From: Inia geoffrensis
Lineage: Eukaryota; Chordata; Mammalia; Artiodactyla; Iniidae
Direction: 5' to 3'
Assembly: GCA_036417435.1 (NCBI GenBank)
Contig: CM070914.1
Coordinates: 496,001 to 560,000 of the forward strand
Length of the DNA: 64,000 nt
Each line of letters begins with the position of its first letter. Within the stretch, counting starts at the first letter, position 1. Made by a program: the position numbers and the translations under genes. The notes beneath the pieces were generated by a model. That model had not been told where the DNA came from. It made no database searches and was given only the letters and a program-made list of their open reading frames with translations. Positions 47,070 through 59,495 of the stretch are shown piece by piece.

Positions 47070-48448
47070 GTGCATCATGCGAACTGCCTCAACCAAACAA
47101 CGCACTTGGTACATGTGGGGCCGTCTAACTCTTCAACAGTCTGCAGTTCCACGGGAAGAGCAGGCCTTCAATTGCCGTCAGAACGCACGCTCACTCTCTC
47201 CTGGGGGCAGCGTGTGTTCAGGCAGGAGGTCGTACATGGGATGCGAAGGCCAGGGTTTCTCTGAGTGCAGTTCAGACTAGGGTAATGGGTAAAATTTCGT
47301 GGGGTGGTGGGACTTGCCAGAACGGGTTCCTGATCCTCAGTGAGTGCTGGGGTACTTAAGCTGCTCGAATACTGAGTGCAGTGGGTTTCCCTACACTCGA
47401 CATACACAGAGTGGCTCCAAAGGGCTACGGGACTGGATGTTGCTCAGCAGACACAGGTGGGCCTGGGAGTACTTAGTGTACCTGGCAGTAACAGGATGCC
47501 CACATGAGCCTCCTAGTTGTCTGTAAAATCATACTGCCATTTAAGATATGTGGAGCAGAGGTCACATGCTCATGGAAAGTGCTGGACACCTCCGTTTCAA
47601 CATGCAAATGAAGGCCTAACCTGCAGGCATGTGTTCATGCTGGGTGACCCTTTAGTGACGCAGCATGGTAAGATGCTGACTTTCTCCTGGAGCACAGTGA
47701 CTTCACGTACGAGGTCTTCTAAGTATTCAAGGCAGAGTGTTTTCTCATGGCCGCTCACCCTCAGGGCCATGACAAAGACTTCCTGGGGACTTCGGACTCA
47801 CCAGAAATGTGTTTCTGACGCTGCTCCAGGACTCTGGAAATGTAGCTCTCCTCCAGGGACATGCGGTGTGCAGCCCAACAGTCGGCACGTACAGAGGAAC
47901 CTCCGATGTACAGACCAGTGGGCCTCCATGTGGTTCAGCCTTCCCACAGGGCTCTGGAGGTACTCAGTGAACTTGGAGGAAAAATGATGCACAACCGAGG
48001 GCCCAGGAGTCCTCCAAAGGGTACTTCCTTTAAAATAAATCCCAACAGCGATGAAGAACTCATGGAGACAGTTGCATGCCTCCCTTTTTACACGGCTACT
48101 CAGGGTCTAACGTGGAGACGTGTTCTCTCATTGTTTCACTTTAGTTCTAGAGACTGTCATGCTCACCATCACCGAGGCAATGGAGGCACCTTGTTTGGAC
48201 AGAGCCAATTCATATTTTCCCCGAAGCATTCTTACAGGGTTGAGAGGCCTGTCAAGAGCAGAGAATGTCAGGTAGTTTCTAGGCAGCATGAATGGAGCTT
48301 TCAAATTGAGAAAACAAGTCTAGTTCCAGCAGGCCCCGATTTCCACGGGCACACTCATCATACGTCCCTCGGGTTTCTAACAAGTCCAAAGGGAGACAAG
48401 GTTACCCAGTGTTTCCTTCCCTGAATCAACTTGTCGAAGTAGGGTTTT
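47070..48448 (+). repeat. Monomer U35, 1379 bp, B-to-A chimera
   Basis: B front as in U27; switches to A between 47936 and 48002, where the two tetramer copies meet. The 4 bp difference from U27 and U39 (1383) reflects the A-type tail. Confidence 0.9.
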
Positions 48449-49250
48449 GTGCATCATGCGAACTGCCTCAACCAAGCAACGCACTTGGTATGTTTGGGGC
48501 CGTCTAACTCTTCAAAAGTCTGCAGTGCCACGGGAAGAGCAGGCCTGAAATTGCAGTCAGAACGCACGCTGACTCTCTCCTGGCGGCAGGGTGAGTTCAG
48601 GCAGGAGGTCGTACATGGAATGCGAAGCCCAGGGTTTCTCTGAGTGCAGCTCAGACTAGGGTAATGGGTAAAATTTCGACGGCCTGAGGGACGTGCCAGA
48701 ACGGTGTTCCTGAACCTCTGAGTGCTAGGGTACTTAAGCTGCTCCAAAACAGCGTGCAGTGTGTTTCCCTACACTCAGCATACACAGAGTGGCTCCAAAG
48801 GGCTACGGGACTGGATGTTGCTCAACAGACACAGGTGGGCCTGGGAGTACTTAGTGTACCTGGCAGTAACAGGATGCCCACATGAGCCTCCTAGGTGTCT
48901 GTAAAATCCTACTGCCATTTAAGATATGCAGAGCAGAGGTCACATGCTCATGGAAAGTGCTGGACACCTCCGTTCCTACACGCAAATCAAAGCCTAACCT
49001 CCAGGCATGTGTTCATGCTGGGTGCGCATTAAGTGACGCAGCATGGTAAGATGCTGACTTTCTCCTGGAGCACAGTGACTTCACGTGCGAGGTCTTCTAA
49101 GTATTCAAGGCAGAGTGTTTTCTCATGGCAGCTAACCCTTTGGGCAATGACAAAGACTTCCTGGGGACTTCGGACTCACCAGAAATGTGGTCCTGACGGT
49201 GCTCCAGGACTCTGGAAATGTAGCTCTCCTCCCGGGACATGCGGTGTGCA
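47970..49250. repeat. Block A-4: short A segment
   Basis: The end of unit 35 and the front of unit 36 are family A and match 42451-43730 at an offset of 5519 bp. This segment is the A part of the duplicated tetramer. Confidence 0.8.
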
Positions 49251-49827
49251 GGCCGTCACTCGGCACGTACAGAGGCCCTCCGATGTACAGACCAGTGGGC
49301 CTCCATGTGGCTCAGCCTTCCCACAGGGCTCTGGAGGTACTCAGTGAACTTGGAGGAAAAACGATGCACAACCGAGGGCCCTAGGAGTCCTCCAAAGGGT
49401 CCTTCCTTTACAATAAATCCCAACAGCGATGAAGAACTCATGGAGACAGTTGCATGCTTCCCTTTTTGCATGGCTACTCAGGGTCTAACGTGGAGACGTG
49501 TTCTCTCATTGTTTCACTTTAGTTCTAGAGAGTGTGATGCTCACCACCACTGCGGCCATGGAAGCACCTGCTTCGGACAGAGCCAACTCATATTTTTCCC
49601 CAAGGCATTCTTACAGGGTTGAGAGGCCTGTCAACAGCAGAGAATATCAGGTAGCTTCTAGGCAGCCTGAATGGGGCCTTCAAAATGAGAAAGCCAGGCT
49701 ACTTCCAGCAGGCCCCCATTTCCACGGGCACACTCATCATATGTCCGTGGGTTCTCTAACAAGTCAAAAGGGACAGAAGATTACCGAGAGTTTCCTTCTC
49801 TGATTCAACTTCTCGAAGTAGGGTTTT
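48449..49827 (+). repeat. Monomer U36, 1379 bp, A-to-B chimera
   Basis: Copy of U32. Private CCACTGCGGCC at 49547. Confidence 0.9.
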
Positions 49828-51209
49828 GTGTATCATGCGAACTGCCTCAACCAAGCAACGCACTTGGTACGTGTGAGGCCGTCTAACTATTCAAAAGTCT
49901 GCAGTGCCACGGGAGGAGCAGGCCTTTTATTGCAGTCAGAACGCACGCTGACTCTTTCCTGGTGGCAGGGTCAATTCAGGCAGGAGGTCGTACATGGAAT
50001 GCAGAGCCCAGGGTTTCTCTGAGTGCAGCTCAGATTAGGGTAATGGGTAAAATTTCGATGGCCGGAGGAACGTGCCAGAACGGTGTTCCTGCACCTCTCT
50101 GAGTGCTGGGGTACTTAAGATGCTCCAAAACAGAGTGCAGTGCGTTTCCCTACACTCGGCATACACAGAGTGGCTCTAAAGGGCTACGGGACTGCATGTT
50201 GCTCAACAGACACAGGTGGGCCTGGGAGTACTTAGTGTACCTGGCAGTAACAGGATGCCCATATGAGCCTCGTAGGTGTCTGAAAAACCATACTGCCATT
50301 AAAGTTATGCAGAGCAGAGGACACATGCTCATGGAAAGTGCTGGACACCTCCGTTTCAACATGCAAATGAAGGCCTAACCTGCAGGCATGTGTTCATTCT
50401 GGGTGACCCTTTAGTGACGCAGCATGGTAAGATGCTGACTTTCTCCTGGAGCACAGTGACTTCACGTACGAGGTCTTCTAAGTATTCAAGGCAGAGTGTT
50501 TTCTCATGGCCGCTCACCCTCAGGGCCATGACAAAGACTTCCTGGGGACTTCGGACTCACCAGAAATGTGTTTCTGACGCTGCTCCAGGACTCTGGAAAT
50601 GTAGCTCTCCTCCCGGGACATGCGGTGTGCAGCCCATCACTCGGCACGTACAGAGGCCCTCCGATGTACAGACCAGTGGGCCTCCATGTGGTTCAGCCTT
50701 CCCACAGGGCTCTGGAGGTACTCAGTGAACTTGGAGGAAAAATGATGCACAACCGAGGGCCCTAGGAGTCCTCCAAAGGGTACTTCCTTTAAAATAAATC
50801 CTAACAGCGATGAAGAACTCATGGAGACAGATGCAGGCCTCCTTTTCTGCACGGCTACTCAGGGCCTAATGTGGAGACGTGTTCTTTCATTGAGTTTCCC
50901 TTTAGCTCTAGAGGTTTTCACGCTCACTACCACCGCGGCCATGGAAGCACCTGCTTTGGACAGAGAAAACTCATATTTTTCCCCGAAGCATTCTTACAGT
51001 GTTGAGAGGCCTGTCAACAGCAGAGAATGTCAGATAGCTTCTAGGCAGGCTGAATGGAGCTTTCAAAATGGGAAAGCCAGGTACTTCCAGCAGGCCCCCG
51101 TTTCCCCGGGTACACTCATCATATGTCCGTGTGTTCTATAACAAGTCAAAAGGGACACAAGGTTACCCAGTGTTTCCTTCCCTGAATCAGCTTCTCGAAG
51201 TAGGGTTTT
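49828..51209 (+). repeat. Monomer U37, 1382 bp, family B
   Basis: Copy of U25/U33. Private CAGTGTTGAG in the conserved core at about 50997. Confidence 0.95.
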
Positions 51210-52588
51210 GTGCATCATGCGAACTGCCTCAACTAAGCAACGCACTTGGTACGTGTGGGGCCGTCTAACTCTTCAAAAGTCTGTAGTGCCACGGGAGGAG
51301 CAGGCCTTTAATTGCAGTCAGAACGCACGCTGACACTTTCCTGGTGGCAGGATCAATTCAGGCAGGAGGTCGTACATGGAATGCAGAGCCCAGGGTTTCT
51401 CTGAATGCAGCTCAGACTAGGGAAATGGGTAAAATTCTGACGGCCGAAGGGACGGCCAGAACGGTGTTCCTGAAACTCTGTGAGTGCTGGCGTTCTTAAT
51501 CTGTTCCAAAACAGAGTGCAGTGCGTTTCCCTACACTCGGCAGACACAGAGTGGCTCCAAAGTGCTACGGGACTGGATGTTGCTCAACAGAAACAGGTGG
51601 GCCTGAGAGTACGTAGTGTACGTGGCAGTAACATGATGCCCACATGAGCCTCCTAGGTGTCTGTAAAATCATACTGCGATTTAAGATATGCGGAGCAGAG
51701 GTCACATGCTCATGGAAAGTGCTGGACACCTCCGTTTCAACATGTAAATCAAAGCCTAACCTGCAGGCATGTGTTCATGCTGGGTGCCCCTTTAGTGACG
51801 CGGTATGGTAAGATGCTGACTTTCTCCTGGAGCACAGTGACTTCACGTACGAGGTCTTCTAAGTATTCAAGGCAGAGTGTTTTCTCATGGCAGCTCACCC
51901 CAGGGCCATAACAAAGACTTCCTGAGGACTTGGGACTCACCAGAAATGTGGTCCTGACGCTGTTCGAGGACTCTGGAAATGTAGCTCTCCTCCCGGGACA
52001 TACGGTGTGCAGCCCGTCACTCGGCACGTACAGAGGCCCCCCGATGTACAGACCAGTGGGCCTCCAGGTGACTCAGCCTTCCCACAGGGCTCTGGAGGTA
52101 CTCAGTGAACACTGAGGGAAAATAATGCCCAACCGAGGGGCCTAGGAGTCCTCCAAAGAGTACTTCCTTTAAAATAAATCCCAACAGCGACCAAGAAGTC
52201 ATTGAGAGAGCTGCAGGCCTCCCTTTTTGCATGGCTACCCAGGGACTAAGATGGAGACGTGTTCTCTCATTGTTTCCCTTTAGCTCTAGAGCCTGTCCCG
52301 CTCACCACCACCGCGGCCATGGAAGCACCTGCTTTGGACAGAGCCAACTCATATTTTCCCCCGAAGCTTTCTTACAGGGTTGAGAGGCCTGTCAACAGCA
52401 GAGAATGTCAGGTAGCTTCTAGGCAGCCTGAATGGAGCCTTCAAAACGGGAAAGCCAGGCTACTTCCAGCAGGCCCCCGTTTCCACGGGCACACTCATCA
52501 TATGTCCGTGGGTTCTCTAACAAGTCAAAAGGGACAGAAGGTTACTGAGTGTTTCCTTCCCTGATTCAACTTCTCGAAGTAGGGGTCT
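51210..52588 (+). repeat. Monomer U38, 1379 bp, family B
   Basis: Copy of U26/U34. Private CTTCCTGAGGAC at 51918. Confidence 0.95.
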
Positions 52589-53971
52589 GTGCATCATGCG
52601 AACTGCCTCAACCAAACAACGCACTTGGTACGTGTGGGGCCGTCTAACTCTTCAACAGTCTGCAGTTCCACGGGAAGAGCAGGCCTTCAATTGCCGTCAG
52701 AACGCACGCTCACTCTCTCCTGGGGGCAGCGTGAGTTCAGGCAGGAGGTCGTACATGGGATGCGAAGCCCAGGGTTTCTCTGAGTGCAGTTCAGACTAGG
52801 GTAATGGGTAAAATTTCGAGGGGTGGTGGGACTTGCCAGAACGGGTTCCCGATCCTCAGTGAGTGCTGGGGTACTTAAGCTGCTCGAATACTGAGTGCAG
52901 TGGGTTTCCCTACACTCGACATACACAGAGTGGCTCCAAAGGGCTACGGGACTGGATGTTGCTCAGCAGACACAGGTGGGCCTGGGAGTACTTAGTGTAC
53001 CTGGCAGTAACAGGATGCCCACATGAGCCTCCTAGTTGTCTGTAAAATCATACTGCCATTTAAGATATGTGGAGCAGAGGTCACATGCTCATGGAAAGTG
53101 CTGGACACCTCCGTTTCAACATGCAAATGAAGGCCTAACCTGCAGGCATGTGTTCATGCTGGGTGACCCTTTAGTGACGCAGCATGGTAAGATGCTGACT
53201 TTCTCCTGGAGCACAGTGACTTCACGTACGAGGTCTTCTAAGTATTCAAGGCAGAGTGTTTTCTCATGGCCGCTCACCCTCAGGGCCATGACAAAGACTT
53301 CCTGGGGACTTCGGACTCACCAGAAATGTGTTTCTGACGCTGCTCCAGGACTCTGGAAATGTAGCTCTCCTCCAGGGACATGCGGTGTGCAGCCCAACAG
53401 TCGGCACGTACAGAGGAACCACCGATGTACAGACCAGTGGGCCTCCATGTGGTTCAGCCTTCCCACAGGGCTCTGGAGGTACTCAGTGAACTTGGAGGAA
53501 AAATGATGCACAACCGAGGACCCTAGGAGTCCTCCAAAGGGTACTTCCTTTAAAATAAATCCTAACAGCGATGAAGAACTCATGGAGACAGCTGCAGGCC
53601 TCCCTTTCTGCACAGCTACTCAGGGCCTAATGTGGAGACGTGTTCTTTCATTGAGGTTCCCTTTAGCTCTAGAGGTTTTCACGCTCACTACCACCGCGGC
53701 CATGGAAGCACCTGCTATGGACAGAGACAACTCATATTTTTCCCAGAAGCATTCTTACAGGGTTGAGAGGCCTGTCAACAGCAGAGAATGTCAGGTAGCT
53801 TCTAGGCAGCCTGAATGGAGCTTTCAAAATGGGAAAGCCAGGCTACTTCCAGCAGGCCCCCGTTTCCATGGGCACACTCATCATATGTCCGTGGGTTCTC
53901 TAACAAGTCAAAAGTGACACAAGGTTACCCAGTGTTTCCTTCCCTGAATCAACTTCTCGAAGTAGGGTTTT
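52589..53971 (+). repeat. Monomer U39, 1383 bp, family B
   Basis: Copy of U27. Keeps B sequence where U35 has switched to A. Confidence 0.95.
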
Positions 53972-55350
53972 GTGCATCATGCGAACTGCCTGAACTAAGC
54001 AACGCACTTGGTCCGTGTGGGGCCGTGTAACGCTTCAAAAGTCTGTAGTGCCACGGGAGGAGCAGGCCTTTAATTGCAGTCAGAACGCATGCTGACACTT
54101 TCCTGGTGGCAGGGTCAATTCAGGCAGGAGGTCGTACATGGAATGCAGAGCCCAGGGTTTCTCTGAGTGCAGCTCAGATTAGGGTAATGGGTAAAATTTC
54201 GACGGCCGGAGGAACGTGCCAGAACAGTGTTCCTGAAACTCTGTGAGTGCTGGGGTACTTAATCTGCTCCAAAACAGAGTGCAGTGCGTTTCCCTACACT
54301 CGGCATACACAGAGTGGCTCTAAAAGGCTACGGGACTGGATGTTGCTCAACAGGCACAGGTGGGCCTGGGAGTACTTAGTATACCTGGCAGTAACAGGAT
54401 GCCCACATGAGCCTCCTAGGTGTCTGTAAAATCATACTGCCATTTAAGATATGTGGAGCAGAGGTCACATGTTCATGGAAAGTGCTGGACACCTCCGTTT
54501 CAACATGCAAATGAAGGCCTAACCTGCAGGCATGTGTTCATGCTGGGTGACGCTTTAGTGACACAGCATGGTAAGATGCTGACTTTCTCCTGGAGCACAG
54601 TGACTTCACGTACGAGGTCTTCTAAGTATTCAAGGCAGAGTGTTTTCTCATGGCAGCTCACCCCAGGGCCATGACAAAGACTTCCTGGGGACTTGGGACT
54701 CACCAGAAATGTGGTCCTGACGCTGTTCGAGGACTCTGGAAATGTAGCTCTCCTCCCGGGACATACGGTGTGCAGCCCGTCACTCGGCACGTACAGAGGC
54801 CCACCGATGTACAGACCAGTGGGCCTCCAGGTGACTCAGCCTTCCCACAGGGCTCTGGAGGTGCTCAGTGAACTCTGAGGGAAAATGATGCCCAACCGAG
54901 GGGCCTAGGAGTCCTTCAAAGAGTACTTCCTTTAAAATAAATCCCAACAACGACCAAGAAGTCATTGAGAGAGCTGCAGGCCTCCCTTTTTGCATGGCTA
55001 CCCAGGGAATAAGATGGAGACGTGTTCTCTCATTGTTTCCCTTTAGCTCTAGAGCCTGTCCCGCTCACCACCACCGCGGCCATGGAAGCACCTGCTTTGG
55101 ACAGAGCCAACTCATATTTTTCCCCGAAGCTTTCTTACAGGGTTGAGAGGCCTGTCAACAGCAGAGAATGTCAGGTAGCTTCTAGGCAGCCTGAATGGAG
55201 CCTTCAAAACAGGAAAGCCAGGCTACTTCAGCAGGCCCCCGTTTCCACGGGCACACTCATCTTATGTCCGTGGGTTCTCTAACAAGTCAAAAGGGACACA
55301 AGGTTACTGAGTGTTTCCTTCCCTGATTCAACTTCTCGAAGTAGGGGTTT
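53972..55350 (+). repeat. Monomer U40, 1379 bp, family B
   Basis: Front matches U28 (AAAAGGCTACGGG, CATGTTCATGG) at 16547 bp; the second half diverges from it. Confidence 0.95.
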
Positions 55351-56733
55351 GTGCATCATGCGAACTGCCTCAACCAAGCAACGCACTTGGTACGTGTGGG
55401 GCCGTCTAACTCTTCAAAAGTTTGCAGTGCCACGGGAAGAGCAGGCCTTCAATTGCAGTCAGAACGCACGCTCACTCTCTCCTGGGGGCAGCGTGAGTTC
55501 AGGCAGGAGTTCGTACATGGGATGTGAAGCCAAGGGTTTCTCTGAGTGCAGTTCAGACTAGGGTAATGGGTAAAATTTTGAGGGGTGGTGGGACTTGCCA
55601 GAACGGGTTCCTGATCCTCAGTGAGTGCTGGGGTACTTAAGCTGCTCGAATACAGAGTGCAGTGGGTTTCCCTACACCCGACATACACAGAGTGGCTCCA
55701 AAGGGCTACGGGACTGGATTTTGCTCAGCAGACACAGGTGGGCCTGGGAGTACTTAGTGTACCTGGCAGTAACCGTATGCCCACATGAGCCCCCTAGGTG
55801 TCTGTAAAATCATACTGCCATTTAAGATATGCGGAGCAGAGGTCACATGCTCATGGAAAGTGCTGGACACCTCCGTTTCAACATGCAAATGAAGGCCTAA
55901 CCTGCAGGCATGTGTTCATGCTGGGTGACCCTTTAGTGACGCAGCATGGTAAGATGCTGACTTTCTCCTGGAGCACAGTGACTTCACGTACGGGGTCTTC
56001 TAAGTATTCAAGGCAGAGTGTTTTCTCATGGCCGCTCACCCTCAGGGCCATGACAAAGACTTCCTGGGGACTTCGGACTCACCAGAAATGTGTTTCTGAC
56101 GCTGCTCCAGGACTCTGGAAATGTAGCTCTCCTCCAGGGACATGCGGTGTGCAGCCCATCCGTCGGCACGTACAGAGGAATCTCCGATGTACAGACCAGT
56201 GGGCCTCCATGTGGTTCAGCCTTCCCACAGGGCTCTGGAGGTACTCAGTGAACTTGGAGGAAAAATGATGCACAACCGAGGACCCTAGGAGTCCTCCAAA
56301 GGGTACTTCCTTTAAAATAAATCCTAACAGCGATGAAGAACTCACGGAGACAGCTGCAGGCCTCCCTTTCTGCACAGCTACTCAGGGCCTAATGTGGAGA
56401 CGTGTTCTTTCATTGAGGTTCCCTTTAGCTCTAGAGGTTTTCACGCTCACTACCACCGCGGCCATGGAAGCACCTTCTTTGGACAGAGCCAACTCATATT
56501 TTTCCCAGAAGCATTCTTACAGGGTTGAGAGGCCTGTCAACAGCAGAGAATGTCAGGTAGCTTCTAGGCAGCCTGAATGGAGCCTTCAAAATGGGAAAGC
56601 CAGGCTACTTCCAGCAGGCCCCCGTTTCCATGGGCACACTCATCATATGTCCGTGGGTTCTCTAACAAGTCAAAAGGGACACAAGGTTACCCAGTGTTTC
56701 CTTCCCTGAATCAACTTCTCGAAGTAGGGTTTT
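55351..56733 (+). repeat. Monomer U41, 1383 bp, family B
   Basis: Front nearly identical to U45 (AAGTTTGCAG, AGGAGTTCGTAC, GGATTTTGCTC). Confidence 0.95.
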
Positions 56734-58112
56734 GTGCATCATGCGAACTGCCTGAACTAAGCAACGCACTTGGTACGTGTGGGGCCGTCTAACTCTTCAA
56801 AAGTCTGCAGTGCCACGGGAGGAGCAGGCCTTTAATTGCAGTCAGAACGCACGCTGACTCTTTCCTGGTGGCAGGGTCAATTCAGGCAGGAGGTCGTACA
56901 TGGAATGCAGAGCCCAGGGTTTCTCTGAGTGCAGCTCAGATTAGGGTAATGGGTAAAATTTCGACGGCTGGAGGAACGTGCCAGAACGGTGTTCCTGAAA
57001 CTCTGTGAGTGCTGGGGTACTTAAGCTGCTCGAATACAGAGTGCAGTGCGTTTCCCTACACTCGGCATACACAGAGTGGCTCTAAAGGGCTACGGGACTG
57101 GATGTTGCTCAGCAGGCACAGGTGGGCCTGGGAGTACTTAGTGTACCTGGCAGTAACAGGATGCCCATATGAGCCTCGTAGGTGTCTGAAAAACCATACT
57201 GCCATTAAAGTTATGCAGAGCAGAGGACACATGCTCATGGAAAGTGTTGGACACCTCCGTTTCTACACGCAAATCAAAGCCTAACCTCCAGGCATGTGTT
57301 CATGCTGAGTGTGCCTTCAGTGACGCAGCATGGTAAGATGCTGACTTTCTCCTGGAGCACAGTGACTTCACGTACGAGGTCTTCTAAGTATTCAAGGCAG
57401 AGTGTTTTCTCATGGCAGCTCACCCCAGGGCCATGACAAAGACTTCCTTGGGACTTCGGACTCAACAGAAATGTGGTCCTGACGCTGTTCGAGGACTCTG
57501 GAAATGTAGCTCTCCTCCCAGGACATACGGTGTGCAGCCCGTCACTCGGCACGTACACAGGTCCCCCGATGTACAGACCAGTGAGCCTCCAGGTGACTCA
57601 GCCTTCCCACAGGGCTCTGGAGGTGCTCAGTGTACTCTGAGGGAAAATGATGCCCAACCGAGGGGCCTAGGAGTCCTCCAAAGAGTACTTCCTTTAAAAT
57701 AAATCCCAACAGCGACCAAGAAGTCATTGAGAGAGCTGCAGGCCTGCTTTTTGCACGGCTACCCAGGGACTAAAATGGAGACGTGTTCCCTCATTGTTTT
57801 TCTTTAGCTCTACAGCCTGTCCCGCTCACCACCACCGCGGCCATGGAAGCACCTGCTTTGGACAGAGCCAAATCATATTTTTCCCTGAAGCTTTCTTACA
57901 GGGTTGAGAGGCCTGTCAACAGCAGAGAATGTCAGGTAGCTTCTAGGCATCCTGAATGGAGCCTTCAAAACGGGAAAGCCAGGCTACTTCCAGCAGGCCC
58001 CCGTTTCCACGGGCACACTCATCATATGTCCGTGGGTTCTCTAACAAGTCAAAAGGGACAGAAGGTTACTGAGAGTTTCCTTCCCTGATTCAACTTCTCG
58101 AAGTAGCGGTTT
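56734..58112 (+). repeat. Monomer U42, 1379 bp, family B
   Basis: Has GCTGAGTGTGCCTTC at 57303, shared with U44. Private CTGCTTTTTGCACGG (57746). Confidence 0.95.
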
Positions 58113-59495
58113 GTGCATCATGCGAACTGCCTCAACCAAGCAACGCACTTGGTACGTGTGGGGCCGTCTAACTCTTCAAAAGTCTGCAGTGCCACGGGAA
58201 GAGCAGGCCTTCAATTGCAGTCAGAACGCACGCTGACTCTCTCCTGTTGCCAGGGTGAGTTCAGGCAGGAGGTCGTACATGGAATGCGAAGCCCAGCGTT
58301 TCTCTGAGTGCAGCTCAGACTAGGGTAATGGGTAAAATTTCGAGGGGTGGAGGGACTTGCCAGAACGGATTCCTGATCCTCAGTGAGTGCTGGGGTACTT
58401 AAGCTGCTCGAATACAGAGTGCAGTGCGTTTCGCTATACTCGACATACACAGAGTGGCTCCAAAGGGCTACGGGACTCGATGTTGCTCAACAGACACAGG
58501 TGGGTCTGGGAGTACTTAGTGTACCTGGCAGTAACAGGATGCCCACATGAACCTCCTAGGTGTCTGTAAAATCATACTGCCATTTAAGATATGCGGAGCA
58601 GAGGTCACATGCTCATGGAAAGTGCTGGACACCTCCGTTTCATCATGCAAATGAAGGCCTAACCTGCAGGCATGTGTTCATGCTGGGTGACCCTTTAGTG
58701 ACGCAGCATGGTAAGATGCTGACTTTCTCCTGGAGCACATTGACTTCACGTACGAGGTCTTCTAAGTATTCAAGGTAGAGTGTTTTCTCATGGCCGCTCA
58801 CCCTCACGGCCATGACAAAGACTTCCTGGGGACTTCGGACTCACCAGAAATGTGTTTCTGACGCTGCTCCAGGACTCTGGAAATGTAGCTCTCCTCCAGG
58901 GACATGCGGTGTGCAGCCCATCCGTCGGCACGTACAGAGGCCCTCCGATGTACAGACCAGTGGGCCTCCATGTGGTTCAGCCTTCCCACAGGGCTCTGGA
59001 GGTACTCAGTGAACTTGGAGGAAAAATGATGCACAACCGAGGGCCCTAGGAGTCCTCCAAAGGGTACTTAATTTAAAATAAATCCTAACAGCGATGAAGA
59101 ACTCATGGAGACAGCTGCAGGCATTCCCTTTCTGCACGGCTACTCAGGGCCTAATGTGGAGACGTGTTCTTTCATTGAGTTTCCCTTTAGCTCTAGAGGT
59201 TTTCACGCTCACTACCACCGCGGCCATGGAAGCACCTGCTTTGGACAGAGCCAACTCATATTTTTCCCCGAAGCTTTCTTACAGGGTTGAGAGGCCTGTC
59301 AACAGCAGAGAATGTCAGGTAGCTTCTAGGCAGCCTGAATGGAGCCTTCAAAATGGGAAAGCCAGGCTACTTCCAGCAGGCCCCCGTTTACACGGGCACA
59401 CTCATCATATGTCCGTGGGTTCTCTAACAAGTCAAAAGGGACACAAGGTTACCCAGTGTTTCCTTCCCTGAATCAACTTCTCGAAGTAGGGTTTT
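58113..59495 (+). repeat. Monomer U43, 1383 bp, family B
   Basis: Front has CTGTTGCCAGGGTGAG, closer to C than to other B units of this phase. Private TACTTAATTTAAAAT at 59066. Confidence 0.95.

Larger units (their letters stand above)
42451..47969 (+). repeat. A/B tetramer copy 1, 5519 bp
   Basis: Matches the next 5519 bp almost base for base, with shared oddities: GTCAAGAGCAGAG (42733 and 48252), CAGCGTGCAGTG (43231 and 48750) and TATGTTTGGGGCC (42970 and 48489). It contains one hybrid A/B monomer and three B monomers. Confidence 0.85.
43730..47970. repeat. Block B-2: family B monomers
   Basis: The back of unit 32, units 33 and 34, and most of unit 35 carry the B marker set. The block is 11028 bp downstream of its counterpart in block B-1 and stays nearly identical to it throughout. 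It ends at a B-to-A chimeric junction in unit 35. Confidence 0.8.
47970..53488 (+). repeat. A/B tetramer copy 2, 5519 bp
   Basis: Tandem copy of the preceding tetramer. Its start is a chimeric point between 47936 (B-type GTGGTTCAGCC just upstream) and 48002 (A-type GGGCCCAGGAG). At the equivalent place downstream (about 53518) the sequence stays B-type (GGACCCTAGG), marking the end of the copy. Confidence 0.85.
51210..53971 (+). repeat. B dimer copy 1 (units 38-39), 2762 bp
   Basis: A 1379 bp unit followed by a 1383 bp unit. The first two monomers of this phase also belong to the A/B tetramer copy ending at about 53488. Confidence 0.7.
53972..56733 (+). repeat. B dimer copy 2 (units 40-41), 2762 bp
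   Basis: Same alternation as the previous dimer. The segment 55010-55790 recurs almost unchanged 5524 bp later (two dimers). Confidence 0.7.
56734..59495 (+). repeat. B dimer copy 3 (units 42-43), 2762 bp
   Basis: Unit 42 carries an A-like stretch, TTCTACACGCAAATC at about 57260, between otherwise B-type flanks. Unit 44 shares this, so it is fixed in one branch of the B dimers. Confidence 0.7.

Noticed and set aside
47936..48002. Assembly mis-join at the chimeric B/A point
   Set aside because: Phase and monomer length are kept, and chimeric switches of the same kind occur elsewhere at different places. Still, only spanning reads can exclude it.
47861..48424. 187-codon open frame unlike its counterparts
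   Set aside because: It spans the B-to-A chimeric junction of the 5519 bp duplication and is produced by joining two noncoding monomer parts.
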